From Mycobacterium sp. (GTDB taxonomy: Bacteria; Actinomycetota; Actinomycetes; Mycobacteriales; Mycobacteriaceae), in the NCBI RefSeq assembly GCF_004298145.1, contig NZ_SCRH01000023.1, forward strand, positions 1 through 64,000: a stretch of 64,000 nt of DNA. The letters are read 5' to 3'. Position numbers and translations under genes: made by a program. The notes under the pieces are model-generated. The model did no database searches, had not been told where the DNA came from, and saw nothing but the letters and a program-made list of their open reading frames with translations. Below, piece after piece: positions 41,338-49,668 of the stretch (positions within the stretch are counted from its first letter, which is position 1; each line of letters begins with the position of its first letter).

Positions 41338-42645
41338 ATGACGACCGGCATGGTTTCGGATCACACTGCGACGGAAGGGCCGAGCGGCGATACGCCCGTG
41401 GGCGCAAGGCCGGCCCGGCGGGAGTCGATCGCCAAGGGCGTCCTCAATCCGCAATACCCGATGTCGTATTGGCAGATCGCCTTTTCGAACGACATCGCCA
41501 AGGAATCGGTCATTCCACTGCGGGTTCTCGAACGCGACGTGGTCTTGTGGCGCGATTCGGGAGGAGTGCTGCACTGCGCGGCCGCCCACTGCGTCCATTT
41601 GGGCGCCAACCTCGGGTACGGGGGCGAAGTGGTCGCTGACACCTTGCGCTGCCCCTTTCACGCCTGGCGCTACAACGCCGACGGGAAGGTCGTGCACGTC
41701 CCGGGCCTCACCGAGGCGCCGAAGACCAAAGCGTGTCTGCCCACGTATCGGGTGATCGAGCGCTACGGCACCGTCTTCTTGTGGAACGGGCCCGAGCCGC
41801 CCGACCACGAACTGCCAGACTTCCTCGCCGACGAGGGCATTGCAGAGGACTCGATCGTCTTCGAGCACGTCCGCTACAAGCTGCCCTTCCCGGCCAAGTG
41901 GTTCGTCGAGAATCTGCCCGATTCGGCACATTTCGCCGGCCTGCACCGGCTGGGATCGTGGGGCAACACCGAGATCCTGTCCAAGTCGGACACCAGGCTC
42001 GAATACATCTGCCACTTCTACGGCCGAGCGCCCTACGTCGGCTGGGAAGACCTCAAACGCAGCTACCGGCGCGGCGAAATGTGGGGAGTATCCGACGCGG
42101 CCGGCGGCGACTTCCATGCCACGACCTACGGCGGCGGCCTGCACCTGATCGACCTGACGGCGTCGCCGCCGGAGCTGGCGGAAAGCCGCTCCAAAGTGAC
42201 CGCGCGCCTGCCGCGGGCCATCATCGCGCTCACCGAGAAGGTCAACGATCTCAGCGACAGCGCGCGGCTGATCCTCAGCTTCACACCCGTCGATGCCGAC
42301 AGCCACATCGTCTACCTGACGATGATCACACCAAAGATCAAGAACCCGGCGCTGCGCCTGATCGGTCGCCCGATCGTGCGGTCGTTGCTGGTGCGGCGCA
42401 ACTGGTTTGCCATCATGCAAGACACCTCGTTGATGATGTACCGGCAGGAGCCCGAACAGCCGGCGTACAACCGGTTTGACCGCGGACTGGTCAAGTTCCG
42501 CCGGTTCTGCGACAGCCGCCTCCTCGACCGCAGCCTGTGGGCAGGTGACAACGTGCACAGCTCTGGCGCCCGGGCGGGCTGCGCGTGGCCGGACGACCCC
42601 ACCCGGACGGCAAGCGGCGACGCTTCGGTGGGCGGTGCTTTGTGA
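41338..42645 (+). CDS. Rieske [2Fe-2S] oxygenase alpha subunit (KshA-like class), complete
   Basis: 435 aa, ATG at 41338 with AAGGAG upstream. The Rieske motif is complete: C85-x-H87 (HCVHLGAN) and C105-xx-H108 (RCPFHAWRY). The catalytic iron site is ENLPDSAHFAGLH with Asp195, His198 and His203. This contrasts with the 1818-2888 protein, which lacks the cluster. The short NxxDxxHF..LH pattern resembles 3-ketosteroid 9-alpha-hydroxylase and cholesterol 7-desaturase type monooxygenases. It needs a reductase that is not encoded here. The gene is coupled to a small protein by GTGA. Confidence 0.88.
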   Translation: MTTGMVSDHTATEGPSGDTPVGARPARRESIAKGVLNPQYPMSYWQIAFSNDIAKESVIPLRVLERDVVLWRDSGGVLHCAAAHCVHLGANLGYGGEVVADTLRCPFHAWRYNADGKVVHVPGLTEAPKTKACLPTYRVIERYGTVFLWNGPEPPDHELPDFLADEGIAEDSIVFEHVRYKLPFPAKWFVENLPDSAHFAGLHRLGSWGNTEILSKSDTRLEYICHFYGRAPYVGWEDLKRSYRRGEMWGVSDAAGGDFHATTYGGGLHLIDLTASPPELAESRSKVTARLPRAIIALTEKVNDLSDSARLILSFTPVDADSHIVYLTMITPKIKNPALRLIGRPIVRSLLVRRNWFAIMQDTSLMMYRQEPEQPAYNRFDRGLVKFRRFCDSRLLDRSLWAGDNVHSSGARAGCAWPDDPTRTASGDASVGGAL

Positions 42646-42824
42646 ATCGCGAGCTGATCGGCAAGGTCGCCATCCCGTTGGCGGTGAGCTTCACGGGTTG
42701 GCGGCTGTACCGCCGGCACCGGCGCCGTCAACTGGTGCTGATGCCCAAGGGAATCAACGCGGCGAACGGAATCACGATGCGCAGCACCATCAAGGCGGCG
42801 CGGCCGACCACGGTGGCCCGCTGA
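42642..42824 (+). CDS. 60-residue small protein coupled to the Rieske oxygenase
   Basis: GTG at 42642 shares GTGA with the oxygenase stop. The product begins MNRELIGKVAIPLAVSFTG and continues WRLYRRHRRRQLVLMPKG. One short hydrophobic stretch (VAIPLAVSFTGW) is followed by a strongly basic segment, so it may anchor at the membrane or contact acidic lipids or the oxygenase. No known family recognised. The exact overlap argues that it is real. Confidence 0.55.
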   Translation: MNRELIGKVAIPLAVSFTGWRLYRRHRRRQLVLMPKGINAANGITMRSTIKAARPTTVAR

Positions 42825-42991
42825 GTGCCAACCACTTTCGGGGCCGCACGCAAACCCGCGCCCGTTCCAATACCTGAGCGGAACCGTGCGGTTCCCCCGA
42901 GATCGTGGAGGGGTTTCTAAGCCGCTTCGGGCTTCGGTTGCTGTTCCCTGATCTCGTCGTTGACGGGTGGCCCGTCGGCGGCCCCGCGGCC
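42825..42991. other. Intergenic stretch before the transposase fragments
   Basis: No coding frame with mycobacterial character and no clear repeat was seen between the small gene and the transposase remnants. Confidence 0.35.
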
Positions 42992-43162
42992 TCACAACAC
43001 TTCCCACTCGAACAACGACAAGAATGGCTCCGCAGCGGTGTTATCGAAACACGACCCCACCCGGCCCATCGACTGACGAATACCGGGTCTGGCGCACAAG
43101 CTGCGGAACTCGTTGGCGGTGTAGGTGCTGCCACGGTCGCTATGGAAAATGACCGCGCAGCT
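42992..43162 (-). pseudogene. C-terminal fragment of an IS3/rve-type transposase
   Basis: Minus-strand frame ending at TGA 42992: VIFHSDRGSTYTANEFRS, then LCARPGIRQSMGRVGSCFDN, then TAAEPFLSLFEWEVL and stop. HSDRGSTYT (catalytic D) and DNTAAE (catalytic E) are the DDE signatures of the integrase core of IS3-like transposases. The N-terminal part, including the first D, is missing, and it abuts a second, unrelated fragment at 43166. Confidence 0.75.
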
Positions 43163-43165
43163 TAC

Positions 43166-43330
43166 TAGCAAGATTGTGTTGGGAGATAAGGGAACAACTC
43201 GTGCAGACAGCTACGTGCCGAGCGTAGCCGGCGGGCCTCGGAAGAGGCCCGAGCAGTGTCTGGGCGACCACCAAGGTGACCAACTCAGCGTCGTCGAGAC
43301 GAGCGGTGATCCCGACGCGACGAAGTCAAG
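43166..43330 (-). pseudogene. N-terminal fragment of an IS982-like transposase, frameshifted
   Basis: The minus strand reads ITARLDDAELVTLVVAQTLLG in one frame and then, after a one-base shift, SSEARRLRSARSCLHELFPYLPTQSC to a TAG at 43166-43168. 'DAELVTL...ALLG.TSEARWLR.AR..L..LFPYLP' is the familiar beginning of IS982-family transposases. The fragment is cut where the IS3-type remnant begins, so one element probably landed in another. Confidence 0.65.
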
Positions 43331-43393
43331 GAGCTGCGTTCACAGCGGGCGGGTACAAAAAGCAGCATTGTCTGACACCTCATCAACCCCTTG

Positions 43394-44632
43394 TTACGCT
43401 GGGGTGATCGTGACGGGCAGCTGGTATACGCCGCGCGAGAACGCATCTCGGACATAGCTGATATCCCCCACCTGGGTGATGTCTTTCGTGCGCTGCAAAA
43501 GTTCTTCGAGCAGGATCTTCATCTCCAGTGCGGCAACGTGCTTGCCCAGGCACTGATGGGGGCCGCGGCCAAAGCTGACATGTGGATTCTTTTCGCGGGC
43601 CAGATCGAACGTGTTGGGGTCGTCGAAGGCGCGCTCGTCGAAGTTGCCTGCGGTGAACAACATCAGCATGATGTCGCCTTCTTTGATGTGTTGGCCGTGC
43701 AGCTCGTGGTCGGTGGTTGCGGTGCGCACCAGATGGGTGAACGGGGTCGCGATGCGCACGAACTCTTGAATCGCGGTGTTAGGGATGTCGTGAGCGTGCT
43801 GACGCAGCCAGGCCATCTGCGCCGGATTACGCATCAGCTCGTGCATGCCGTGTGAAATCGCGTTGCGGGTGCTCTCAGCGGCCCCGCTGGCCAGCAACGC
43901 GACGTTGCCCATCAGCTCATCCTCCGAAATAACCTCGGCCCCGGCCTGCACCAACTGGGTGATCACGTCGTCACCGGCCTCGCGCCGCTTGATCTCAGCC
44001 AATTCGACGGCATAGCCGAGCAGGTCAAAGATCGCCTGCAACACGTACTCGAACGACGGGGTGATGCGCGTGTCAAACGGCGCGGCGAAAGTGTCCACCC
44101 AGCCGAAGAACTTGGCCCGGTCCCCCGGCGGCACCCCCAACACATCGCCGAGGGCCTCCATCGGCATCGCATACGCGATGTCGTCCACGAAGTTGAAGGT
44201 GCCCTTCTCCAGTGCCGCATCGACAGCATTGGCTGCATACCGGCGGAACTTGTCCTCCAACTGCTTGACCATGTACGGCGTGAACGCCTTACTCATCACC
44301 CCACGCTGGGTGCGATGCTTGGCCCCGTCCATCGTCAGCATGGCCGGCTTACCGCCGACACTCGGATCCAGCGGGCTGAACTTCCACATCAGCACGCCGC
44401 CGCGATCGGCCGCGTATAGCTCCGAATTCTTGTCCATGGCCCAGATGTCGGCGTTGCGGCTGACGACCCAGGCTCGCTCGATGAGCATCGGATCGTTGAA
44501 TTCGTAGAGATAGCACGGTTGCTCGTCACGTAGGTAGGCGTACTGCTCCAGCGGCAGCCCGAATGTGGTCGGGTCGCCGTTGGCGTAGGTGTCCGCATCC
44601 AAGACGCGGATGTCGGGCTTTGCTGTGGTCAT
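43394..44632 (-). CDS. Cytochrome P450 (P450-ACAD set 2)
   Basis: 412 aa, ATG at 44632. Heme motif FGRGPHQCLGKH with Cys361; K-helix EFVR; I-helix LLASGAAESTRNAIS with the same AES-T variation as the 34813 P450. The two share long stretches (MPMEALGDVLGVP, ITPSFE, FSRGVY.LPVT.TPA) and are clear duplicates. It is third in the operon ligase - ACAD - P450 (47547 to 43394). A decamer repeat sits in the 57 bp that separate it from the ACAD stop. Confidence 0.9.
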   Translation of the reverse strand: MTTAKPDIRVLDADTYANGDPTTFGLPLEQYAYLRDEQPCYLYEFNDPMLIERAWVVSRNADIWAMDKNSELYAADRGGVLMWKFSPLDPSVGGKPAMLTMDGAKHRTQRGVMSKAFTPYMVKQLEDKFRRYAANAVDAALEKGTFNFVDDIAYAMPMEALGDVLGVPPGDRAKFFGWVDTFAAPFDTRITPSFEYVLQAIFDLLGYAVELAEIKRREAGDDVITQLVQAGAEVISEDELMGNVALLASGAAESTRNAISHGMHELMRNPAQMAWLRQHAHDIPNTAIQEFVRIATPFTHLVRTATTDHELHGQHIKEGDIMLMLFTAGNFDERAFDDPNTFDLAREKNPHVSFGRGPHQCLGKHVAALEMKILLEELLQRTKDITQVGDISYVRDAFSRGVYQLPVTITPA

Positions 44633-44650
44633 CGTTGACCCCTTGGCATT

Positions 44651-44700
44651 CAGTAGGACCCAGTAGGACTCAGTGGGACTCAGTGGGACTCAGTAGGATC
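44651..44700. repeat. Five tandem decamers CAGTRGGACY between ACAD and P450 genes
   Basis: Units start at 44651, 44661, 44671, 44681 and 44691: CAGTAGGACC, CAGTAGGACT, CAGTGGGACT, CAGTGGGACT, CAGTAGGATC. The last unit covers the ACAD stop codon region (minus strand TCCTACTGAG), so the array looks like serial duplication of the gene's own 3' end. It spaces the ACAD stop from the P450 start and could vary in copy number. Confidence 0.85.
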
Positions 44701-45886
44701 GAGGCAGCCCCAGCGTGTGCTCGGCGACATAGTTCAGCACCATCTCGTGAGACACCGGCGCGAATTTGATCATCCGTGCCAGCCAGTACATATCGGTCAA
44801 GCCGTATTCGAGTGCGACGCCGTTGCCGCCGTGCACCTGGATGGCGTGGTCGAGGCAATTCACACCGGCCTCGGCGGCAGCGTATTTCGCCATGTTGGCC
44901 ACTTCGCCGACGCCGGGATCCCCGACGTCGTACATCATGCAAGCCTTTTGGACGAACAGACGCGCGGCCTCGAGTTCGATCTTCGCCTTGGCAAGCGGGT
45001 GAGCAACGGCCTGGTGGGCACCGATCGGCACCCCCCACACGTTGCGTTCCCGGGCGTAGCGCACCGCCTTGTCGAGGGCGTAACGGCCGATGCCGATGGT
45101 CTGGATCGCGCCGAGGATCCGCTCGGGGTTGAGCCCGTCGAACACCGCGCGCAGGCCCTCGTGCTCGTTGCCGATGAGCCGGTCAGCGCCCAGGGTGACG
45201 CCGTCAAAGAACAGTGTCCACTGCTGGTCGGGAACGTCTACCGCAGTCGGGATATGTTGGCGGGTCAACCCTTCGGCGTAGGGATCGACGACGAAAAGCG
45301 ACAGCAGTCCCCGCCCGTCCGGCCGGTGGCCGGTGCGCGCGACCACCACGATCTGGTCGGCGCTCTCGACCCCGGAGATGAACGTCTTCGTTCCGCGCAG
45401 GACCCACTGGTCCCCCACTTTTTCCGCAACGGTGCTGATGTTGTGGGAGTTCGACCCCGCGTCGGGTTCGGTGATCGCAAACGAGAACCGCAGTGTGCCG
45501 GTGGCGATGCCCTCCAACCAGGCGTCTTTCTGCTGGGTGGTGCCGTACTTGGCGATCAACTGACCGCAAATCGCCTGGGAGAAGACCAGCGGCACCATGG
45601 GGCAGCCCGCGGCGGCCAGTTCCTCGGCCACGATCATGAGCGTCCACAGGCTCTGCCCGCCGCCACCGTACTCCGTCGGCAGGCATACGCCGAGGAATCC
45701 GCTGTCGCCCAGGGCTTTCCACAGTTCCTGCGCGGACCCGCCACCGCGCACCTGCTCCATGAAATATGAGTGTCCGAAGCTCTGCGCGATCTGGGCCACG
45801 CTGTCGCGCAGCATCTTCTCTTCGTCGGAAGGTACCAGCCGCATTACCGGTTCGGTGCCGAGAACGTCCTGGGTGATGCCTGTCAT
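44690..45886 (-). CDS. Acyl-CoA dehydrogenase
   Basis: 398 aa, ATG at 45886 overlapping the ligase stop (ATGA). FAITEPDAGSNSHN, TFISGVESADQIVVVARTG, AIQVHGGNGVALEYGLTDMY and terminal VAEHTLGLPRSY mark it as a paralogue of 32480 and 53500. It is coupled to the ligase upstream and followed by a P450, the same three functions as in the 30-36 kb block. Confidence 0.9.
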   Translation of the reverse strand: MTGITQDVLGTEPVMRLVPSDEEKMLRDSVAQIAQSFGHSYFMEQVRGGGSAQELWKALGDSGFLGVCLPTEYGGGGQSLWTLMIVAEELAAAGCPMVPLVFSQAICGQLIAKYGTTQQKDAWLEGIATGTLRFSFAITEPDAGSNSHNISTVAEKVGDQWVLRGTKTFISGVESADQIVVVARTGHRPDGRGLLSLFVVDPYAEGLTRQHIPTAVDVPDQQWTLFFDGVTLGADRLIGNEHEGLRAVFDGLNPERILGAIQTIGIGRYALDKAVRYARERNVWGVPIGAHQAVAHPLAKAKIELEAARLFVQKACMMYDVGDPGVGEVANMAKYAAAEAGVNCLDHAIQVHGGNGVALEYGLTDMYWLARMIKFAPVSHEMVLNYVAEHTLGLPRSY

Positions 45887-47547
45887 GTGTGCCTCTCTAA
45901 TGTCTGTTGTTCATCTTGTTGCCGTATGGATTTGGTGAGCCGCAGCCCGAGTCGTTCGAAGTCCCACACCCGCTCGTCGAGCGGTCGGTCGCGCAACTTG
46001 TATTTCATGATTCGGCCGACGGCCGTGCGCGGAAGCTCGTCGAGGAACTCGACGTAGCGCGGTATCGCGTAGGACGGCACCCGCTCGCAAAAGAACGCGA
46101 ACAGTTCCTCGGGGGCGATGGTCGCCCCTTCGGCGAGCACGATGCACGCCTTGACGTCGTCCTCCGTCAGTTCGGACGCCACGGCATGCACGGCGACGTC
46201 GACCACCTTCGGATGCGCGCCGATCGCCGTTTCGAGCTGCATGCTGGAGATGTTCTCCCCGCGCCGGCGCAGCGCGTCCTTCTTGCGGTCGATGAACTCC
46301 AGTTGTCCGCTGGGCAGGAGCCGACCGAAATCGCCTGTGTGATACCACAAGTCGCGGAAGGCGTCGAGGGTGGCTTCCGGTTGGTTCCAGTAACCGTCGA
46401 ACATGACAAACCGCTCTTTCGGCCGGACCGCGATCTCGCCGACTTCGCCAGGCGTGACCGCCCGGTCTTCGTCGTCGAGCAGTCCGAGTTCCAGGTCCTC
46501 GGCGGGTGTCCCGCAGCCAGCGGGATCACGCATGCTTGACAGGGGTGTGCAGGTGATCGGCATGCACTCGGTCTGGCCGTACAGCTGCGCATGCGGCTCG
46601 ATCCCGAAGCGGTCACGAAACGCCCGCTGCGCCTGGGGCGGAAACGGAGCGACGACCATCGTCCTGAGTCGGTGCGCCCGATCGGCGGCGCCGGGGGGCG
46701 TCGCCAGCAGCGCATTGCCCATGGCCCCGACGGCGAAGGCGATCGTCGCCTGCGTCTCGGCTGCGCGGTTGAGGAAATTCCTTGCGCTGAAGGCGGGATC
46801 GATCACCGCTGACGTCGCGTACACCAGCCCACCGATGACGGTGCTGAACATCGCGGCCGCGTGGAACATCGGCAGTGTGGTGAACAGCACGTCCCGCTCG
46901 GTCATCTCCACACCGCGGCCCACCGCCCGGGCAGCGCGCTGGTAGTAGCCGTGACTGAGCAGGCAGCCCTTGGGCAACCCGGTGGTGCCCGAGGTGTACA
47001 TGATCGTCATGGTGGCGGCCGGATCCACGCTGACGGCGGGAGGTGTCGCGGTGTCCCGTGCGAATTCCGCATAGCCGGTCTGCGCGATGCCACCCACTCC
47101 GGCCCCGTCATGGTCGCCGTCGAGTAACACGCACAGACGAAGCTCGGGCAGTTCGTCTGCGACGGGGGTGAGCGCGGCGGCACCGTCGGTGTCGACGACG
47201 ATCACCGACGCCTGCGATTGGTTGAGTTGATAGCGAAGGAATTCGCCCTTCAAGGCCGCGTTGAGCGGGACCTGGATTGCGCCGAGCTTGGCCAGCCCGA
47301 AGAACAGCTCGACCACTTCCGGCCGGTTGGGGGTGAGCAGCGCCACCCGGTCACCGGCTTGCACGCCGTGGCGGTGCAACGCCGCCGCGACCGTGTCCGA
47401 GCGGGCGTCGAGTTCCGCGAACGTGTACCCGCGGCCGCTGACGGTCAGGTAGAGCCGATCGGGCAGCCCCACGGCGCGGACGCGCAGCAACTCGCCAAGC
47501 GAGAGCACCTTCCGCGATTCGCGGGCAACGGGTTTCGTAACCGACAT
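45883..47547 (-). CDS. Acyl-CoA synthetase/ligase (AMP-binding, FadD17-like)
   Basis: 554 aa from ATG 47547 (MSVTKPVARESRKV); TTG 47550 adjoins it. Motifs: IMYTSGTTGLPKGCLLSHGY, LYGQTECMPITCTPL, DLWYHTGDFGRL, and C-terminal TAVGRIMKYKLR with the catalytic lysine. The WYHTGD and RRRGENISSMQLE forms resemble bile-acid/steroid-type mycobacterial ligases and carnitine-CoA ligases. It activates the substrate for the coupled ACAD. Divergent from the enoyl-CoA hydratase gene. Confidence 0.87.
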   Translation of the reverse strand: MSVTKPVARESRKVLSLGELLRVRAVGLPDRLYLTVSGRGYTFAELDARSDTVAAALHRHGVQAGDRVALLTPNRPEVVELFFGLAKLGAIQVPLNAALKGEFLRYQLNQSQASVIVVDTDGAAALTPVADELPELRLCVLLDGDHDGAGVGGIAQTGYAEFARDTATPPAVSVDPAATMTIMYTSGTTGLPKGCLLSHGYYQRAARAVGRGVEMTERDVLFTTLPMFHAAAMFSTVIGGLVYATSAVIDPAFSARNFLNRAAETQATIAFAVGAMGNALLATPPGAADRAHRLRTMVVAPFPPQAQRAFRDRFGIEPHAQLYGQTECMPITCTPLSSMRDPAGCGTPAEDLELGLLDDEDRAVTPGEVGEIAVRPKERFVMFDGYWNQPEATLDAFRDLWYHTGDFGRLLPSGQLEFIDRKKDALRRRGENISSMQLETAIGAHPKVVDVAVHAVASELTEDDVKACIVLAEGATIAPEELFAFFCERVPSYAIPRYVEFLDELPRTAVGRIMKYKLRDRPLDERVWDFERLGLRLTKSIRQQDEQQTLERHT

Positions 47548-47604
47548 CAACTGTGGTACTCCACGTCCCGATTCCTCCTCAACACCGTGAACATACGCGA
47601 TAGT

Positions 47605-47639
47605 TTATATTCCCATATAATTTAGGTTACCATCTAACT
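47605..47639. promoter_or_regulatory. Divergent AT-rich promoter/operator of ligase and hydratase genes
   Basis: TACCAT (47628-47633) plus 6 nt leads straight to the ATG at 47640, giving a leaderless transcript. AATTTAGGTTACC (47619-47631) resembles AATTTTAGGTATC of the 33723 dyad, and TTAGGT...ATCTAA forms an imperfect inverted repeat here. The matching TetR paralogues (31876, 48517) support a common operator type. Confidence 0.5.
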
Positions 47640-48509
47640 ATGGCGATCGAGAGAAGGCAAGAAGAACCCACTGGCGACGACCACGACGTGCGAGTTGAGC
47701 GTCGCGACACAACCGCGGTGGCGCAACTCAACCGTCCTGAGCACGGCAACTCGGTGCAGGGCACCCTGATGCGCGATCTGCTGCTTGCGTTCGAGACCGC
47801 CGATGCTGACGACAGTGTCCGGGCGATCGTGACAATCGGCGTGGGATCTACCTATTGCGTGGGCGCGGATCGGGATGTACTGGGTCGCCTCAACTCCGAG
47901 GGAGGAATCAATTTTCACGAGCACGGCTACCAGGGCGCGCTCGGCGGAGATTGGGGGATGCCACAGCCCTCCGCGGTGCAACGTCGCTCCGATACCCTCG
48001 GGTTCGGGCGTTGGGTCATGCGCATCCTCGACGTCACCACGCCGACCATCGCGGCAATCAACGGAGGAGTCGCCGGCGGCGGCCTGGCTCTTGCGCTGTT
48101 GCATGACATCCGGATCGCGTCGAAGACGGCCAAGTTCGCTCCCGCCTTCGTCCCGCTGGGTGTTTCTCCTGAGATGGGCGTGAGCTGGCTGCTGCCCCGG
48201 ATCGTTGGCTGGCCCAAGGCATTCGATCTGCTTACCCGAGTTCGCCCGATCGAGGCTGACGAAGCCCTTGAGATCGGGCTCGTTGAGGCAGTGGTCGAGC
48301 CGCACGAGCTGCTCGACGCCGCACTGGCCCGTGCGGCGCACTTCGCCCAGCTTCCGAAGGTCTCGGTCCGGATGATGAAGCGACTCTTGCGTCAATCGAC
48401 CGAATCCACACTCGAGAGCCAACTCGAGCGCGAATGGCATAATCAGACACGCCTTTTCGGCTTTGCCGACGCCAGCGCGGCGGCAAAGGCCTACCTTGAA
48501 AGCTTTTGA
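47640..48509 (+). CDS. Enoyl-CoA hydratase/isomerase family protein
   Basis: 289 aa, ATG at 47640. Crotonase landmarks: AQLNRPEHGNSV, the first oxyanion segment GSTYCVGADRDV, the second INGGVAGGGLALALLHDIRIAS, and FVPLGVSPEMGVSWLLPRIVG. The usual catalytic glutamate of the hydratases (G.E..LG) is not seen: here the turn reads APAFVPLGVSPEMG, where E is in the second position typical of some hydratases/isomerases. Function as a hydratase, isomerase or ring hydrolase remains open. Followed 7 bp later by its TetR gene. Confidence 0.85.
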   Translation: MAIERRQEEPTGDDHDVRVERRDTTAVAQLNRPEHGNSVQGTLMRDLLLAFETADADDSVRAIVTIGVGSTYCVGADRDVLGRLNSEGGINFHEHGYQGALGGDWGMPQPSAVQRRSDTLGFGRWVMRILDVTTPTIAAINGGVAGGGLALALLHDIRIASKTAKFAPAFVPLGVSPEMGVSWLLPRIVGWPKAFDLLTRVRPIEADEALEIGLVEAVVEPHELLDAALARAAHFAQLPKVSVRMMKRLLRQSTESTLESQLEREWHNQTRLFGFADASAAAKAYLESF

Positions 48510-48516
48510 GACTGGC

Positions 48517-49137
48517 ATGAGCGAACCGGACTTTGCCATTCCCGAGAACGGGCGGGAGCGTGGGAAACGGGTACGAACTCAACGCATTATCAGCGCGGCG
48601 CGGGATCTTATTCACGAACGGCCCGACGAGAGCCCCACCATCCCCGAGGTCGCCGCGCGCGCCGGCGTGGCTCCGATGACCATCTTCAACCTGATCGGAA
48701 CCCGCGACGATCTATGGGCCGCGCTCGCCAACGAGTCACTAGCCGATTGGCCCGTCATCGCCGCTGAGGTAGCGAACCCGCATCAGCGTGCCCGCAAGAT
48801 CGTCGACGAGGTCATGCGCATCATCGGCGCAGAAGCTCCGGTCTGGCGTGCGCTGATCTCGGGGTGGCGCGACAGCGGTCGCGTGCTGGAGCGCGAACCC
48901 AGCACCGCGCTCGTCGCATGCCTACAGCAGGCGGCCGATGAAGGCCACATTGCGGGCGGTGTCGACGTGCGGCGGCTTGGAGCGATGATCTTCAGCGGGC
49001 TGGTCGGCATCGTGCACCAATGGGCCGCCGGCCTCATCGGCGACCGCGCGATGCGCAGACGCGCCCGCGACCTCGTCGACATCGCGTTCGCCGCCGGCCG
49101 CCCCGACAACACCTCGCCGAACTGGGAGCTGAGCTAA
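48517..49137 (+). CDS. TetR-family regulator (paralogue of 31876-32475)
   Basis: 206 aa from ATG 48517, just after the hydratase stop. Helix-turn-helix PTIPEVAARAGVAPMTIFNLIGTRDDLW. It aligns over its length with the TetR at 31876, keeping the same recognition helix. It probably regulates the divergent ligase-ACAD-P450 operon and the hydratase gene through the AT-rich site at 47605-47639. Confidence 0.85.
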   Translation: MSEPDFAIPENGRERGKRVRTQRIISAARDLIHERPDESPTIPEVAARAGVAPMTIFNLIGTRDDLWAALANESLADWPVIAAEVANPHQRARKIVDEVMRIIGAEAPVWRALISGWRDSGRVLEREPSTALVACLQQAADEGHIAGGVDVRRLGAMIFSGLVGIVHQWAAGLIGDRAMRRRARDLVDIAFAAGRPDNTSPNWELS

Positions 49138-49668
49138 CCCAGCGGGTGCGCTCAGTTCACCGCCGCCGGCGTCAGCGGCGATTCCTGAGAGCGCATGGAC
49201 AATGACGAATATGTAATGCACTAGCCCCGACTGGTGAGCACGGTGATCGCGGAATCGTCAGCGGGACTGGGCTTTTCTCGCCATGGCGGCGCACACGGAT
49301 GACGTGTGCGCCAAGCTCGGCGAGCACCATGGCCGCGAAGGTACCCGGGCACCGACATGGATCCTCCTCCGGCTGATCGAGCGTTCACGTTGAATCTGGA
49401 CACCGGGATGTGCCAGCGCGGTCTCGTTGCGTTATGCGTTCCAAACCGCTTTTCCCGCCAGACCTTAACAGTCATCAGCGCGATCTGTGAACGTACGTTC
49501 TTCAGGCGCCGCCCAAATGCCGTACGACAGGATCGGGAACACGTTCGACGCAGAGGAATAGACTTGCGATCGGATGTGAGACCAAACGTGCGAAAAACGC
49601 GATCGCTTGGGAACAACCCAAAGTCAAGCCATCAGCCGACGGTCAGACAGCAGGAAGGGAGCCCGAAT
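49138..49668. other. 531-bp intergenic region with a perfect palindrome
   Basis: No credible gene. An open frame continues upstream of the PucR-type gene but has no family resemblance. GAACGTACGTTC at 49489-49500 is a perfect 12-bp palindrome about 170 bp before the PucR-type start and is a candidate operator; similar elements occur at 57389 and 57466. Confidence 0.5.

Noticed and set aside
41317..42558. 413-codon minus-strand frame opposite the Rieske oxygenase
   Set aside because: High-GC antisense shadow. The plus strand has the complete Rieske and iron-site motifs.
49306..49668. N-terminal extension of the PucR-type protein (121 codons)
   Set aside because: No similarity to the family, and ATG 49669 has a strong ribosome-binding site.
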